Shown piece by piece: positions 6,903 through 15,819 of a stretch of 48,152 nt of DNA. The position numbers and the translations under genes are program-made. Source of the stretch: an uncultured Planctomycetota bacterium (GTDB taxonomy: Bacteria; Planctomycetota; Planctomycetia; Pirellulales; Thermoguttaceae); NCBI GenBank assembly GCA_902796885.1, contig CADBQY010000087.1, positions 1 through 48,152 of the forward strand. Direction: 5' to 3'. Positions within the stretch are counted from its first letter, which is position 1; every line of letters starts with the position of its first letter. Under the pieces are notes generated by a model. The model was not told the origin of the DNA, did no database searches, and worked only from the letters and a program-made list of their open reading frames with translations.

Positions 6903-9900
6903 ATGAAACGTCACCTGACCTTAACCTTTTTTTCGGTCCTCCTTTTATTGCCGGCGGCCCTTCTGCTCGGCGCGGCGCCGTTCGACGGCGTCGCATTCGA
7001 GGCGGCTTCTTTTAACAACGATGACCCCTTAATGGCCGACGTTCAGGCGCGGGTCGACGAAAACGTCTTTAAGAACCTGATCGCCTTTCCGCGCGCCAAG
7101 ACGGTCGTCAACGAAAAGGTCGGCTGGGACTATCTCCTGATCGACGGGGAAGTCGGCCGGCTGGGGCTCGGCGGCCGCGCGACGATGGAAGGAAAACCCT
7201 CCCGTCTGATCTACTATCTGGGCCAGCCGCAGGCGATCAAAGAGATCCGCGTCTTTTCCGCCGACGTCGACGCCCGTTCCGACCAGGACTACGAAATCCG
7301 TTTTGCGAACAACGCCGCCCATCCGGGCGAGCAGCCGGCGTTCCCCGCCGAACCTTCCCTGACGACGGGGGGCGAGATCGTCGGTTTCGACGGCGGTCCG
7401 CTCATGACCCGTTTTTACCGTCCCGACGGGAGCGACCTTTCGAATGAAAAATACGACTGGGTCGAGATCCGTTTCTGGGGAACCGGCAAGAAAGACGATC
7501 CCGCCGCCAAGCGGGCCGGGCTTCCCGCCAAAGACCGCAGCGACGCCGACGACTGGTCGTCGATCATCGAACTTCAGGTGGTCGGCGATCCCGACGCGAA
7601 TTTCGCCGACGAGGCGTCGTATAAGGCATGGCGGCTCGAACAGAACTTCCGCCGTCTCAACTGGCAGCTGAACGACACCTACTCCTACGATCTGGTCCGC
7701 GCGGTCAAGCATCCGGAATACCTCTATCAGGCGATCGAGGATATGACCGAACGGTTTCCCGACGAGTTCGATCCGAAAGACTATAAAGAGCGGCTCGACC
7801 GAGCGTGCGAACTGGTCGGCGAGACGGCGTCCGACCCGACGCGTCTGCCCGAAGCGCTGGAAAACTTTAACGATCTGCGTTACGAGATTCTCCTTTCGCT
7901 GCCTCTGCTGAAAGATTTCGACACGATCATCGCGCGCAAGACGACGAATCCGAATCTCCAAAACAACTGGATGGCGAACGCCTCGCGCGAAAAGGTGCAA
8001 TACGACGACGCGATCGTCGAGTTCGACCCGAAATCGCGCGACGCCGAATTCACCGAATTGACCCGCGGACCGAACGGTTCGCTCGCCGCCGACATCTGCC
8101 TCCATTGGGACGCCGATCGGTTCCTCTTCACCGGCCTTTCGGATAAGAACACCTGGCAGATCTTCGAATACTCTTTCGCCGACGGTTCGGTGCGCCAGGT
8201 CACCCCCGAAATGGGGAGCGACGTCGACAACTTCGAAGGGTGCTACGTCCCCGACGGGAGCACCATCTTCATTTCGAACGCCTCGATGATGGGGATCCCC
8301 TGTATCGGCGGGAGCGGCTACGTGGGGAATATCTACCGGATGGAAGCCGACGGCGAGACGGTCCGCCAGCTGACGTTCGAACAGGACAACGACTGGTGTC
8401 CGGTGATCCTCGAAAACGGCCGAATCATGTATCTCCGCTGGGAATACATCGACACGCCGCATTATTTTTCGCGGATCCTCTTTACGATGAATCCCGACGG
8501 CACGAATCAGGTCGAGCATTACGGCAGCGGTTCGTACTGGCCGAACAGTCTCTTCTACGCGCGTCCCCTGCCGGGGCAGTCGTCGAAGTTCGTCGGGATC
8601 GTCTCGGGGCATCACGGCGTTCCCCGTTCGGGCGAAATGGTCGTCTTTGATCCTTCGCTCGGCCGGCAGGAAGAAAAAGGCGCCGTTCACAAGATCACCC
8701 ATCCGGGGGAAGCGATCGAGCCGGTCATCAAAGATCAGCTGGTCGACGACATCTACCCGCAGATGCTCAACCCCTGGCCCCTTTCCGACGACTATTTCCT
8801 CGTCTCTTCGCGGATTCACGCGTGGAACGAGCCGTGGGCGATCTACCTGGTCGACACGTCCGGGAACATGACGCTTCTGCGCCGTGACCAGAAATACAGC
8901 CTCTTGGAGCCGATCCCGCTCATGGAGCAGGAAGAGCCGCAGACGATTCCCGACCGGACCGTTCAGGGCGAAAAGGAATCGACCGTCTTCATCACCGACG
9001 TCTACTTCGGCCAGGGGCTCCCCCAGGTGCCGCGCGGTACGGTCAAGAAGCTCCGCCTTTACGCGATCAGTTACGGCTACCGCGGCATCGGCGGGCACGA
9101 CGCGTTCGGTATGGAGAGCTGCTGGGACGGCCGTCGTATGATCGGTGAGATCCCCGTCTTCGAAGACGGGAGCGCCACGTTCAAGATTCCTGCCAACACG
9201 CCGGTGGTGGTTCAGCCGCTCGACGAGAGCGGTTCGGCGATCCAGCTGATGCGTTCGTGGTTCGTCGGCATGCCGGGCGAGACCGAGTCGTGCATCGGCT
9301 GCCACGAAACGCAAAACGACGTCTCGCCGGTCAAACAGACCGAGGCCCAGCGGAGCGCGCCGACGCCGATCGAGCCTTTCTACGGTCCGGAACGCCCCTT
9401 CTCGTTCGAGGGGGAAATCCAGCCGATTCTCGACCGCTACTGCGTCGGCTGTCACGACGGCTCGAAAGAGGGGCGACCGAACTTCGCCGACACCGCGCCG
9501 GGTCCGAAGCATTTCTCGAACGCGTATCACGCCCTGCACGGCTACGTCCGCCGTCCCGGCCCGGAATCTGATATACACGTTCTCCAGCCGATGGAGTACC
9601 ACGCCTCGACGTCCGAACTGGTCGCCATGCTCGAAAAGGGGCACCACAACGTGAAGCTTGACAAAGAGTCGTGGGACAAGCTCGTCTGCTGGATCGACCT
9701 GAACGTCCCGTATTTCGGTACGTGGACCGAAATCGCCGAGGCGCGGAACAACAAGAAAGGTTCCGACCCGCTCAAAGGGATCGCCGACCGCTACGTGGAA
9801 CTGAAAGAGCTCTACGCCGACAACGACCTGAACTACGAGTCCGACTCGTATACCGGCGACCGCGTCGAGCGGCCCGAGTTCCAGCCGCCCGAAAAGACGC

Positions 9901-10790
9901 CCGAACCGGACCGGAGCGCGCCGCGGGTCGAGGGCTGGCCTTTCGCCCCCGCCGCGCCGGAAATTGAAAAGCTCGACGTCGACGGCATCGAAATCGAACT
10001 GGCGAAGATTCCCGCCGGCTCGTTCGTGATGGGCGACGAAAACGGTTTTCTCGACGAACTGCCGCGCCGCGAAGTGACCGTCGACAAGCCGTTCAAAATG
10101 ATGACCACCGAGGTCTCGAACGCCCTTTACGCGCTTTACGACAAAGACCACGACAGCCGGTTCGTCGACCTGTGGCACAAAGACCACAACCGGCCCGGCT
10201 ATCCGGCGAACCTTCCCGACCAGCCGGTGATCCGCGTCAACTGGCAGGAAGCCGTCGGCTTCTGCAAGTGGCTGAGCGAAAAGACCGGCAGGAACTTCCG
10301 TCTGCCGACCGAAGCCGAGTGGGAATGGGCGGCGCGCGGCGGGAGCGACCAGCCGATGTGGTTCGGTCCGCTCGACGCCGATTTCGGTTCCTATGAAAAC
10401 CTCGCCGACGAAGCGACCAAACTCTTCGTGGTCGAAGGGGTCGATCCGCACGCCAAACTGAACGTCGCCGACTGGGAGGCGTTCATTCCGCGGATCGACG
10501 GCGTGAACGACGGCAACTTCATGGAAGCGAACGTCGGCAGTTACCCGCCGAACCCGTTCGGTCTGCGCGATATGCTCGGGAACGTCTGCGAATGGACGGC
10601 TTCGAGTTACCGTCCCTATCCGTACGTCGCCGGCGACGGGCGGAACGACGGCGACGCGGCGGAAAAGAAAGTCGCCCGCGGCGGCTCGTGGCGCGATCGC
10701 CCGAAATGGGGGCGCGCCGGGGTGCGCAAGCCGTACGAGTCGTGGCAGCGCGTCTATAACGTCGGGATCCGGCCGGTTTGCGATGACTGA
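6903..10790 (+). CDS. HzsA-related secreted protein: propeller, two CxxCH motifs, FGE-like domain
   Basis: A 1295-residue exported protein with a signal peptide at residues 1-24. A beta-rich N-terminal region is followed by TolB/WD-like propeller blades (about 380-690, for example NIYRMEADGETVRQLT). Next comes a region resembling the middle part of hydrazine synthase alpha subunit, with CIGCH at 797-801 and CVGCH at 847-851, which can bind heme covalently. From about 1027 there is a formylglycine-generating-enzyme (SUMF1) fold: IPAGSFVMGDENGF, RLPTEAEWEWAARGG, GNVCEWTASS and ARGGSWRD. The cysteine pair that FGE needs after the GGS motif is missing, so it is probably not a sulfatase-maturing enzyme. 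True hydrazine synthesis is not implied. A periplasmic redox or binding role is the best guess. Its last eight bases overlap aroA. Confidence 0.8.
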   Translation: MKRHLTLTFFSVLLLLPAALLLGAAPFDGVAFEAASFNNDDPLMADVQARVDENVFKNLIAFPRAKTVVNEKVGWDYLLIDGEVGRLGLGGRATMEGKPSRLIYYLGQPQAIKEIRVFSADVDARSDQDYEIRFANNAAHPGEQPAFPAEPSLTTGGEIVGFDGGPLMTRFYRPDGSDLSNEKYDWVEIRFWGTGKKDDPAAKRAGLPAKDRSDADDWSSIIELQVVGDPDANFADEASYKAWRLEQNFRRLNWQLNDTYSYDLVRAVKHPEYLYQAIEDMTERFPDEFDPKDYKERLDRACELVGETASDPTRLPEALENFNDLRYEILLSLPLLKDFDTIIARKTTNPNLQNNWMANASREKVQYDDAIVEFDPKSRDAEFTELTRGPNGSLAADICLHWDADRFLFTGLSDKNTWQIFEYSFADGSVRQVTPEMGSDVDNFEGCYVPDGSTIFISNASMMGIPCIGGSGYVGNIYRMEADGETVRQLTFEQDNDWCPVILENGRIMYLRWEYIDTPHYFSRILFTMNPDGTNQVEHYGSGSYWPNSLFYARPLPGQSSKFVGIVSGHHGVPRSGEMVVFDPSLGRQEEKGAVHKITHPGEAIEPVIKDQLVDDIYPQMLNPWPLSDDYFLVSSRIHAWNEPWAIYLVDTSGNMTLLRRDQKYSLLEPIPLMEQEEPQTIPDRTVQGEKESTVFITDVYFGQGLPQVPRGTVKKLRLYAISYGYRGIGGHDAFGMESCWDGRRMIGEIPVFEDGSATFKIPANTPVVVQPLDESGSAIQLMRSWFVGMPGETESCIGCHETQNDVSPVKQTEAQRSAPTPIEPFYGPERPFSFEGEIQPILDRYCVGCHDGSKEGRPNFADTAPGPKHFSNAYHALHGYVRRPGPESDIHVLQPMEYHASTSELVAMLEKGHHNVKLDKESWDKLVCWIDLNVPYFGTWTEIAEARNNKKGSDPLKGIADRYVELKELYADNDLNYESDSYTGDRVERPEFQPPEKTPEPDRSAPRVEGWPFAPAAPEIEKLDVDGIEIELAKIPAGSFVMGDENGFLDELPRREVTVDKPFKMMTTEVSNALYALYDKDHDSRFVDLWHKDHNRPGYPANLPDQPVIRVNWQEAVGFCKWLSEKTGRNFRLPTEAEWEWAARGGSDQPMWFGPLDADFGSYENLADEATKLFVVEGVDPHAKLNVADWEAFIPRIDGVNDGNFMEANVGSYPPNPFGLRDMLGNVCEWTASSYRPYPYVAGDGRNDGDAAEKKVARGGSWRDRPKWGRAGVRKPYESWQRVYNVGIRPVCDD

Positions 10791-12108
10791 CCTTTTGATC
10801 CTCCCCCGCATCGAACCGGTCGATGCGACCGTAACGGTTCCCGGCTCGAAGAGTCTGACGAACCGCGCGCTTCTGGCGGCGGCGCTCGCGCCGGGCCGCT
10901 CGACTCTGGTCGGCGCGTTGGATGCCGAAGATACGCGGATCATGGCCGAGGCGCTCGGTCAGATCGGCATCAACGCCGATCTGACCGACTTCTCGCGCCG
11001 GATTTCTCTCGACGGCGGCGCGCCCGCCGAGCGCCGCGAGCCGATTCGGCTTTATGTCGGCAACAGCGGGATCACCGCGCGCTTTTTAACCGCCGCTCTT
11101 TCGTTCATTCCGGGCACGTGGGAGCTTTTCGGAAAAGAGCGCATCTATTCCCGGCCGATCGGCGATCTGCTGGCCGCGCTTCGTCCGCTGGGGGCGCGGT
11201 TCGAGCCGCTCGGCGCGCCCGACGCGCTCCCGCTGCGGATCGCCGGCCAATCTCTTCCCGGCGGCGAAATCTCCGTTCGGGGAAATATCTCCAGTCAGTT
11301 TTTGAGCGCCCTGCTGATGGCGGCGCCCCTGGCCCGCGGCCGGGTTGTCATACGCGTCGACGGCGAGCTCGTCTCGCGTCCCTACGTCGAGATGACCCTG
11401 GCGGTGATGCGTTCGTTCGGCGCGACGGTCGAAACGCCCGACGCGCAGACGTTCGTCGTTCCCGATGGCGCGGCGTATCGACCCGCCGACTACGCGATCG
11501 AGCCGGACGCCTCGGCGGCGAGTTACTTCTTCGCCCTTCCGGCGGTCGCCGGGGGTACGGTCAAAGTTCGGGGGCTGTCGAAACGTTCTCTCCAGGGGGA
11601 CGTGGCGTTCGCCGACCTTCTGGCCCAGATGGGATGCGCCGTGGAATACGAATCGGACGGGATCCGCGTGACGCGGCCGGTCGTCGGCGGCCGGCCCGCC
11701 CAGCTGGTCGGGATCGACGTCGACATGAACGATATCAGCGACACGGTTCAGACCCTCTCGGTCGTCTCGCTCTTCGCGGTCACGCCGACCCGGATTCGGA
11801 ACGTGGCGCATATCCGCGGCAAAGAGACCGACCGTCTCGCCGCGGTCGCCGCGCAGCTTCGGAAGTTCGGCGTGCGGGTCGACGAATACGACGAGGGGCT
11901 TCAGATCTGGCCCCGGCCTCTCGAGCGGCTGACCGGCGCGCGTATCGAAACGTACGACGACCATCGGATGGCGATGAGTTTCGCCCTGGCGGGACTGGCC
12001 GTTCCCGGCGTGGTGATCGAAAAGACCGAGTGTACCGCCAAGACGTATCCGCGTTTCTTCGACGACCTCTCTGCCGCGCTCGGCCGGCCGGCGGCCCGTC
12101 CGGTCTGA
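10783..12108 (+). CDS. aroA: 3-phosphoshikimate 1-carboxyvinyltransferase (EPSP synthase)
   Basis: The 441-residue enzyme transfers enolpyruvate from PEP to shikimate-3-phosphate in the aromatic amino acid pathway, in the cytoplasm. Visible motifs are PGSKSLTNRALLAAAL near the N-terminus, GNSGITARFL at 93-102, RGNISSQFLSALLMAAP, DASAASYFFALPA, the catalytic RGKETDRLAAVAAQLRKFG and DDHRMAMSFALAGL. Length is normal. It starts inside the end of the preceding gene (ATGACTGA), so it is probably translated from the same message. An oddity is that the residue normally Thr97 is Ile and the one normally Pro101 is Phe, the two positions linked to glyphosate tolerance in other EPSP synthases. Confidence 0.97.
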   Translation: MTDLLILPRIEPVDATVTVPGSKSLTNRALLAAALAPGRSTLVGALDAEDTRIMAEALGQIGINADLTDFSRRISLDGGAPAERREPIRLYVGNSGITARFLTAALSFIPGTWELFGKERIYSRPIGDLLAALRPLGARFEPLGAPDALPLRIAGQSLPGGEISVRGNISSQFLSALLMAAPLARGRVVIRVDGELVSRPYVEMTLAVMRSFGATVETPDAQTFVVPDGAAYRPADYAIEPDASAASYFFALPAVAGGTVKVRGLSKRSLQGDVAFADLLAQMGCAVEYESDGIRVTRPVVGGRPAQLVGIDVDMNDISDTVQTLSVVSLFAVTPTRIRNVAHIRGKETDRLAAVAAQLRKFGVRVDEYDEGLQIWPRPLERLTGARIETYDDHRMAMSFALAGLAVPGVVIEKTECTAKTYPRFFDDLSAALGRPAARPV

Positions 12109-12141
12109 AATCATTCGGAAATTCGGAGCAAAATATCGTAG

Positions 12142-12170
12142 TTGAACCGCCCGCGAGGAAATGGTAATAT
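12142..12170 (+). promoter_or_regulatory. Sigma-70-type promoter of infC
   Basis: TTGAAC (12142-12147), a 17-base spacer and TAATAT (12165-12170) with TG one base before the -10 box. Transcription would start near 12177, about 90 bases before the preferred infC start. Confidence 0.7.
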
Positions 12171-12268
12171 AGAGTGGGGTAAGTGTGAGCCGATTTCGAG
12201 CGCCGTTTACGTCAAAGGCGCCGGCTCCGCCGTCAACCGAAACAGGAGCAGCAAAACAGCGAAGCAGA

Positions 12269-12781
12269 ATGGAAAACCACAACAAAAATTTGCAGCGTAT
12301 CAACGAAATGATCAGGGTTTCGCAAGTCCGGGTCATTTCCAGCGAGGGGGAACAGCTCGGCGTGATGCCCACGTCCGAAGCGCTTGCCAAGGCGCGCGAC
12401 CTTGACCTGGATCTGGTCGAAGTCGCTCCCGACGCGAAACCCCCGGTCTGCAAGATCATGAACTACGGGAAGTTCAAGTATCAGCAGCGGAAGAAAGACT
12501 CGAAACAGCAGACCGCCAAAGGGCGTCTCAAGGAACTCCGAATGCGGCCGAAAACCGGCGAGGCCGACATCATGGTCAAGGTGAACAAAGGGCGCGAGTT
12601 CCTCACCAAGAAAGACAAAGTCCTCGTCTCGATCAACTTCCGCGGGCGCGAGGCGGCGCATGTCGACGAGGGGATGAAGCTGATGGCTTTTGTGCTCGAA
12701 CAGCTCGCCGACGTGGCCAAGGTCGAAGCGGCGCCGAAACAGCTCGGTAAAAAGATCAGCTGCACGCTTGCCCCCAAGTAA
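12269..12781 (+). CDS. infC: Translation initiation factor IF-3
   Basis: A 170-residue IF-3, which binds the 30S subunit, prevents premature 50S joining and checks start-codon pairing. The N-domain shows RINEMIRVSQVRVISSEGEQLG and LVEVAPDAKPPVCKIMNYGKFKY. The C-domain shows KELRMRPKTGEADIMVKVNKGREFL and VSINFRGREAAHVDEGM, all hallmark blocks. The start is uncertain: ATG 12269 gives the usual short tail before RINE but its nearest AGGAG is about 20 bases upstream. An in-frame GTG at 12185 would add 28 residues but lies only about 8 bases after the predicted transcription start. IF-3 genes often use unusual starts for autoregulation. Confidence 0.95.
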   Translation: MENHNKNLQRINEMIRVSQVRVISSEGEQLGVMPTSEALAKARDLDLDLVEVAPDAKPPVCKIMNYGKFKYQQRKKDSKQQTAKGRLKELRMRPKTGEADIMVKVNKGREFLTKKDKVLVSINFRGREAAHVDEGMKLMAFVLEQLADVAKVEAAPKQLGKKISCTLAPK

Positions 12782-12822
12782 ATCTCTTTTCCCTCTCGGT
12801 ATCGAGGTATTTTGTCCTTAAC

Positions 12823-12851
12823 GTCGGGATGAACCGCGCGTTCATCCCGAC
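12823..12851 (+). terminator. Perfect 11-bp hairpin after infC
   Basis: GTCGGGATGAA and TTCATCCCGAC flank a 7-base loop, 41 bases after the infC stop. No T run follows on either strand, so it may be a weak terminator or an RNA-stabilising stem. Confidence 0.5.
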
Positions 12852-12887
12852 ACTTCGCTGTCACGGAACGAACGAAGGTGTTTGACC

Positions 12888-13712
12888 ATGTACGGATTGC
12901 CGCGCGCGCTGGCGTTTCTTTTTTCCCTGCTGTTGTTATTCGCGTCCGTCGCGACGGCGGCCGACGAGCCGGCCGACTCGGGACCGGACGACGCCGCGCT
13001 CAGCCAGTTCCGGATTGACAACGTTCTGACGATTCGAAAAGAGGGGGAAGAGGACGGCGTTCGCGTCGTGACGACCACCCTTTTCAGTAAAGGAATGGTG
13101 ATCGACTTCATCGGCGACAACGACGAGGTGATCGTCTACAATCGCAAGACGAAGACGTTTGTTCTCCTCGATCCGATCCACCGCGTTCAGACCGAACTGG
13201 CGCTGAGCGAAATCGATCAGTTCCTCGACACTCTGCGCTCGGTCGTTTCCCAAAAGAAAGACGCCCAGTCGCAGTTTCTTCTCAGCCCGAATTTTGAAAT
13301 CACGCGCAACGACGAGACGGGGGACCTTTCGTTTTCGAGCAAATGGTACGAGTATCTCGTTTCGACCCGTTTGTTCGACGATCCCGAACTGAGCGGCGTC
13401 TATTTCGAGTTCGTCGACGTCTACACAAAACTGAACCTCTATCTGAATCCGGGGAACTACACGCCTCTGGCCCGAATGGCGGTGAACGATCTTCTGGCGC
13501 GCGAAAAGCGGTTCCCCGCCAAGATTCGTCTGACCCTCTATCCGAAAGGGAAAACCCTTTTCGCCAAACCCGACATCGTCACCAGCGACCACAAGATCAT
13601 CCGCCGTCTTTCCGAAGAGGATCTGGGGCGGATCGTCCGCGCGGTTCACTTTACCGAGCAGTTCCCGAAACAGACGTTCGGCAACTACTACAAGACGGCG
13701 ATTCAGCCGTAA
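12888..13712 (+). CDS. Secreted protein of unknown function
   Basis: I do not recognise this family. The 274-residue product has a clear signal peptide (residues about 1-24, leucine-rich core, then ATAADE). The mature part has no cysteine and no transmembrane segment. It contains a beta-rich start (FRIDNVLTIRKEG, VVTTTLFSKGMVIDFI, VIVYNRKTKTFVLLDP), resembling lipoprotein-carrier or outer-membrane-assembly folds that sense a small ligand, then a helical C-terminal half. AAGG about nine bases before the ATG supports this start; an in-frame TTG lies two codons earlier. The next gene, dsbD, begins 23 bases after its stop, so the two probably share a transcript and both products act in the periplasm. 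Confidence 0.65.
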   Translation: MYGLPRALAFLFSLLLLFASVATAADEPADSGPDDAALSQFRIDNVLTIRKEGEEDGVRVVTTTLFSKGMVIDFIGDNDEVIVYNRKTKTFVLLDPIHRVQTELALSEIDQFLDTLRSVVSQKKDAQSQFLLSPNFEITRNDETGDLSFSSKWYEYLVSTRLFDDPELSGVYFEFVDVYTKLNLYLNPGNYTPLARMAVNDLLAREKRFPAKIRLTLYPKGKTLFAKPDIVTSDHKIIRRLSEEDLGRIVRAVHFTEQFPKQTFGNYYKTAIQP

Positions 13713-13735
13713 CCGGCACGCACGGGGGATTCGTT

Positions 13736-15634
13736 ATGCCGAAGAAACTCATCTGCGCTTTTTTTGTCGTTCTGGCGGCGGCCGTCTCGCAGGCTTCCGA
13801 CCTGATACGGCTGAGCGGCGCGCTCCTGCCCGCCGCCGGCGCGGCGCGTCTGTGGCCGCGTCCCGAAGGGGCGGAAGGGGAACCGGTCGCCTGGCTTCTG
13901 GTACACGCCGACCATCCCGGCGCCCACACCTATTCCGTGAAGCCGGACCCCGTCCACGGCTCCTTTCCGACGAAAATCCTTCCGCGCTTTCAGGGGGAAA
14001 ACGCGCCGTTTCTGATCGGCGAGTTCAAGGGGGCGACTCCCGCCGAACCGCACGAATACGGCAACGCGGTTCTCGAGGAGTGGCACGACGCGTTCGACGC
14101 GATCGCTCCGATCTGGATTCGCGCGGGGGTCCCGCTCGCCTCCGATCCGGTCGACGCGATTCTGGGGTTCGCGCCGGAGGCCGAAATCGAAGCGCTCTGC
14201 TGCGACGAGAACACCTGCACGCCGGTTCGCGAGACGGTTCTTTTTCTGCCCGAACGGAACGTTGAAAAGCTCGACGCGCTCCTGGCCGTCGCCGCCGAAC
14301 TCCATCCCGCGGTTCCCGAGTCCGCGCCCAGGGCCGCCGCGCTCGGCGGCTCGCTCGGCCGCAATCTTCTCTACGCCTTTTTCGGCGGGATGATTCTGAA
14401 CATCATGCCGTGCGTCCTGCCGGTGATCGGCCTGAAAATCGTCAGTTTCTTCGACCAGGCGGGACAGCGCCGCGGCCGCGCGTTTTACCTGAATCTCTGC
14501 TATACGGCGGGTATCCTGACCGTCTTCACCGTCCTGGCGCTGATGAGCGTCGGCCTTTCGTATCTGTTCACCTACGGCGCGTTTCAGATCGTGATGGGGT
14601 GCGTCGTGTTCGTGATGGCGCTGAACCTGATCGGCGTCTGGGAGATCGTCCTGCCGGGTTTCCTGGGGGGACGCCGATCGGGCGAACTGATGGGAAAAGA
14701 GGGAGGGCTCGGCGGCTGGTTCAAGGGGGTGATCACCACCCTCCTGGCGATCCCTTGCGGCGCGCCCCTTTTAAGTCCCGCCCTGGTCTGGACCGACGCG
14801 CTGATCAAAAGCGGCTCGGTCGTTTCGGTTCTTCTGATCTATTGGGTGATCGGTCTGGGAATGGCGGCGCCCTTCTTGGCGATCGGCGCGTTTCCCGAAC
14901 TTCTCCGTTTCCTTCCGAAACCGGGCGCGTGGATGGAGACGTTCAAGCAGGTCATGGGGTTCGTTCTTCTGCCGGCGGTGATCTGGATCCTCTTTTCGAT
15001 GCCCCTCCCGCTGATTCTGCCGATGGTCGCGCTTCTGGCCGCGCTCGGCTTCGCCTGCTGGCTCTTGGGACGCGACCGTTACAACCCCGACCGCAAACGC
15101 TTTCTGCCCCGGCTGACCGCTCTTGCGGTCGTTTTGGTCACGATCCTCTTTTCGTTTCAGTTTCCGTTCGCCCGTTCGGGCGGCGAGTACCCCCTGCCGA
15201 CCCTTCAGGGGGGATTTCGGGAGAAACTGGTCCGCTGGGGAATCCGCGCCCAGCGCGAGGGGGAACTGGTCCAGACCGACTGGCGTCTTTTCGACCGGCG
15301 CGATTTCGACGCCGAGCTTTTGCGCGGCAACGCCGTGGCGGTCGATTTTACCGCCGACTGGTGCATGAACTGCAAGGTTCTGGAACGGACGGTTCTCCGC
15401 GCGCCAGAGATCGAGTCCCTCTTCCGCCAAAAAGGGGTCGTTACGATGACCGCCGACTGGACCAATCGCGGCCAAACCGACGAAAGCCGCGCGGTCGGCG
15501 ACCTTCTGGCCCGATACGGGGGGGAACAAGTGCCGGTTTTGATGATCTTTACCCCCAAGGATCCCGAAAATCCGGTCATTTTACGCGGGATTTTCACCAA
15601 AGAGACGCTAATCAACGAGTTGAACGCTCTTTGA
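13736..15634 (+). CDS. dsbD: Thiol:disulfide interchange protein DsbD
   Basis: This 632-residue protein has all three DsbD parts and carries electrons from cytoplasmic thioredoxin to periplasmic thiols. After a signal peptide (1-20), the N-terminal periplasmic domain ends with a C-x5-C pair (C155 and C161). The membrane domain has about eight helices from residue 215, with the two buried reactive cysteines C226 in NIMPCVLPVIG and C341 in AIPCGAPLLSP. The C-terminal thioredoxin domain has ADWCMNCK with C543 and C546. Length and cysteine spacing match the family. It would feed reduction of c-type cytochromes or other periplasmic cysteines, which fits the CxxCH protein encoded 3 kb upstream. Confidence 0.92.
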   Translation: MPKKLICAFFVVLAAAVSQASDLIRLSGALLPAAGAARLWPRPEGAEGEPVAWLLVHADHPGAHTYSVKPDPVHGSFPTKILPRFQGENAPFLIGEFKGATPAEPHEYGNAVLEEWHDAFDAIAPIWIRAGVPLASDPVDAILGFAPEAEIEALCCDENTCTPVRETVLFLPERNVEKLDALLAVAAELHPAVPESAPRAAALGGSLGRNLLYAFFGGMILNIMPCVLPVIGLKIVSFFDQAGQRRGRAFYLNLCYTAGILTVFTVLALMSVGLSYLFTYGAFQIVMGCVVFVMALNLIGVWEIVLPGFLGGRRSGELMGKEGGLGGWFKGVITTLLAIPCGAPLLSPALVWTDALIKSGSVVSVLLIYWVIGLGMAAPFLAIGAFPELLRFLPKPGAWMETFKQVMGFVLLPAVIWILFSMPLPLILPMVALLAALGFACWLLGRDRYNPDRKRFLPRLTALAVVLVTILFSFQFPFARSGGEYPLPTLQGGFREKLVRWGIRAQREGELVQTDWRLFDRRDFDAELLRGNAVAVDFTADWCMNCKVLERTVLRAPEIESLFRQKGVVTMTADWTNRGQTDESRAVGDLLARYGGEQVPVLMIFTPKDPENPVILRGIFTKETLINELNAL

Positions 15635-15749
15635 AAAATATTTTTAAAAAGATCGAAACTTCCGTTATTCCGCGGTGTTGAACCCAACGGGGGCGTCCGC
15701 TCGTCGCGAATGTCCTCGATCGGTTGGAAAACGGGCCAATCGATAAAAC

Positions 15750-15794
15750 CGGGGGTGTCTGAATTGTTCTCCTCAGACACCCCCGTATTTTTTT
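15750..15794 (+). terminator. Rho-independent terminator after dsbD
   Basis: CGGGGGTGTCTGA (15750-15762) and TCAGACACCCCCG (15773-15785) form a perfect 13-bp stem, followed by TATTTTTTT. The A4 run before the stem (15746-15749) could let it also stop minus-strand transcription from the gene ending at 15820. Confidence 0.93.
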
Positions 15795-15819
15795 GCCCGC
15801 CGTTTCCCGCGCGTTCCTT

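Noticed and set aside
9980..10790. Active formylglycine-generating enzyme
   Set aside because: Fold motifs are present but the catalytic cysteine pair is absent, and no sulfatase gene lies nearby.
7029..10943. A minus-strand open frame of about 1300 codons opposite the HzsA-related gene
   Set aside because: Same codon-bias artefact; composition is non-protein-like and the opposite strand encodes recognisable domains.
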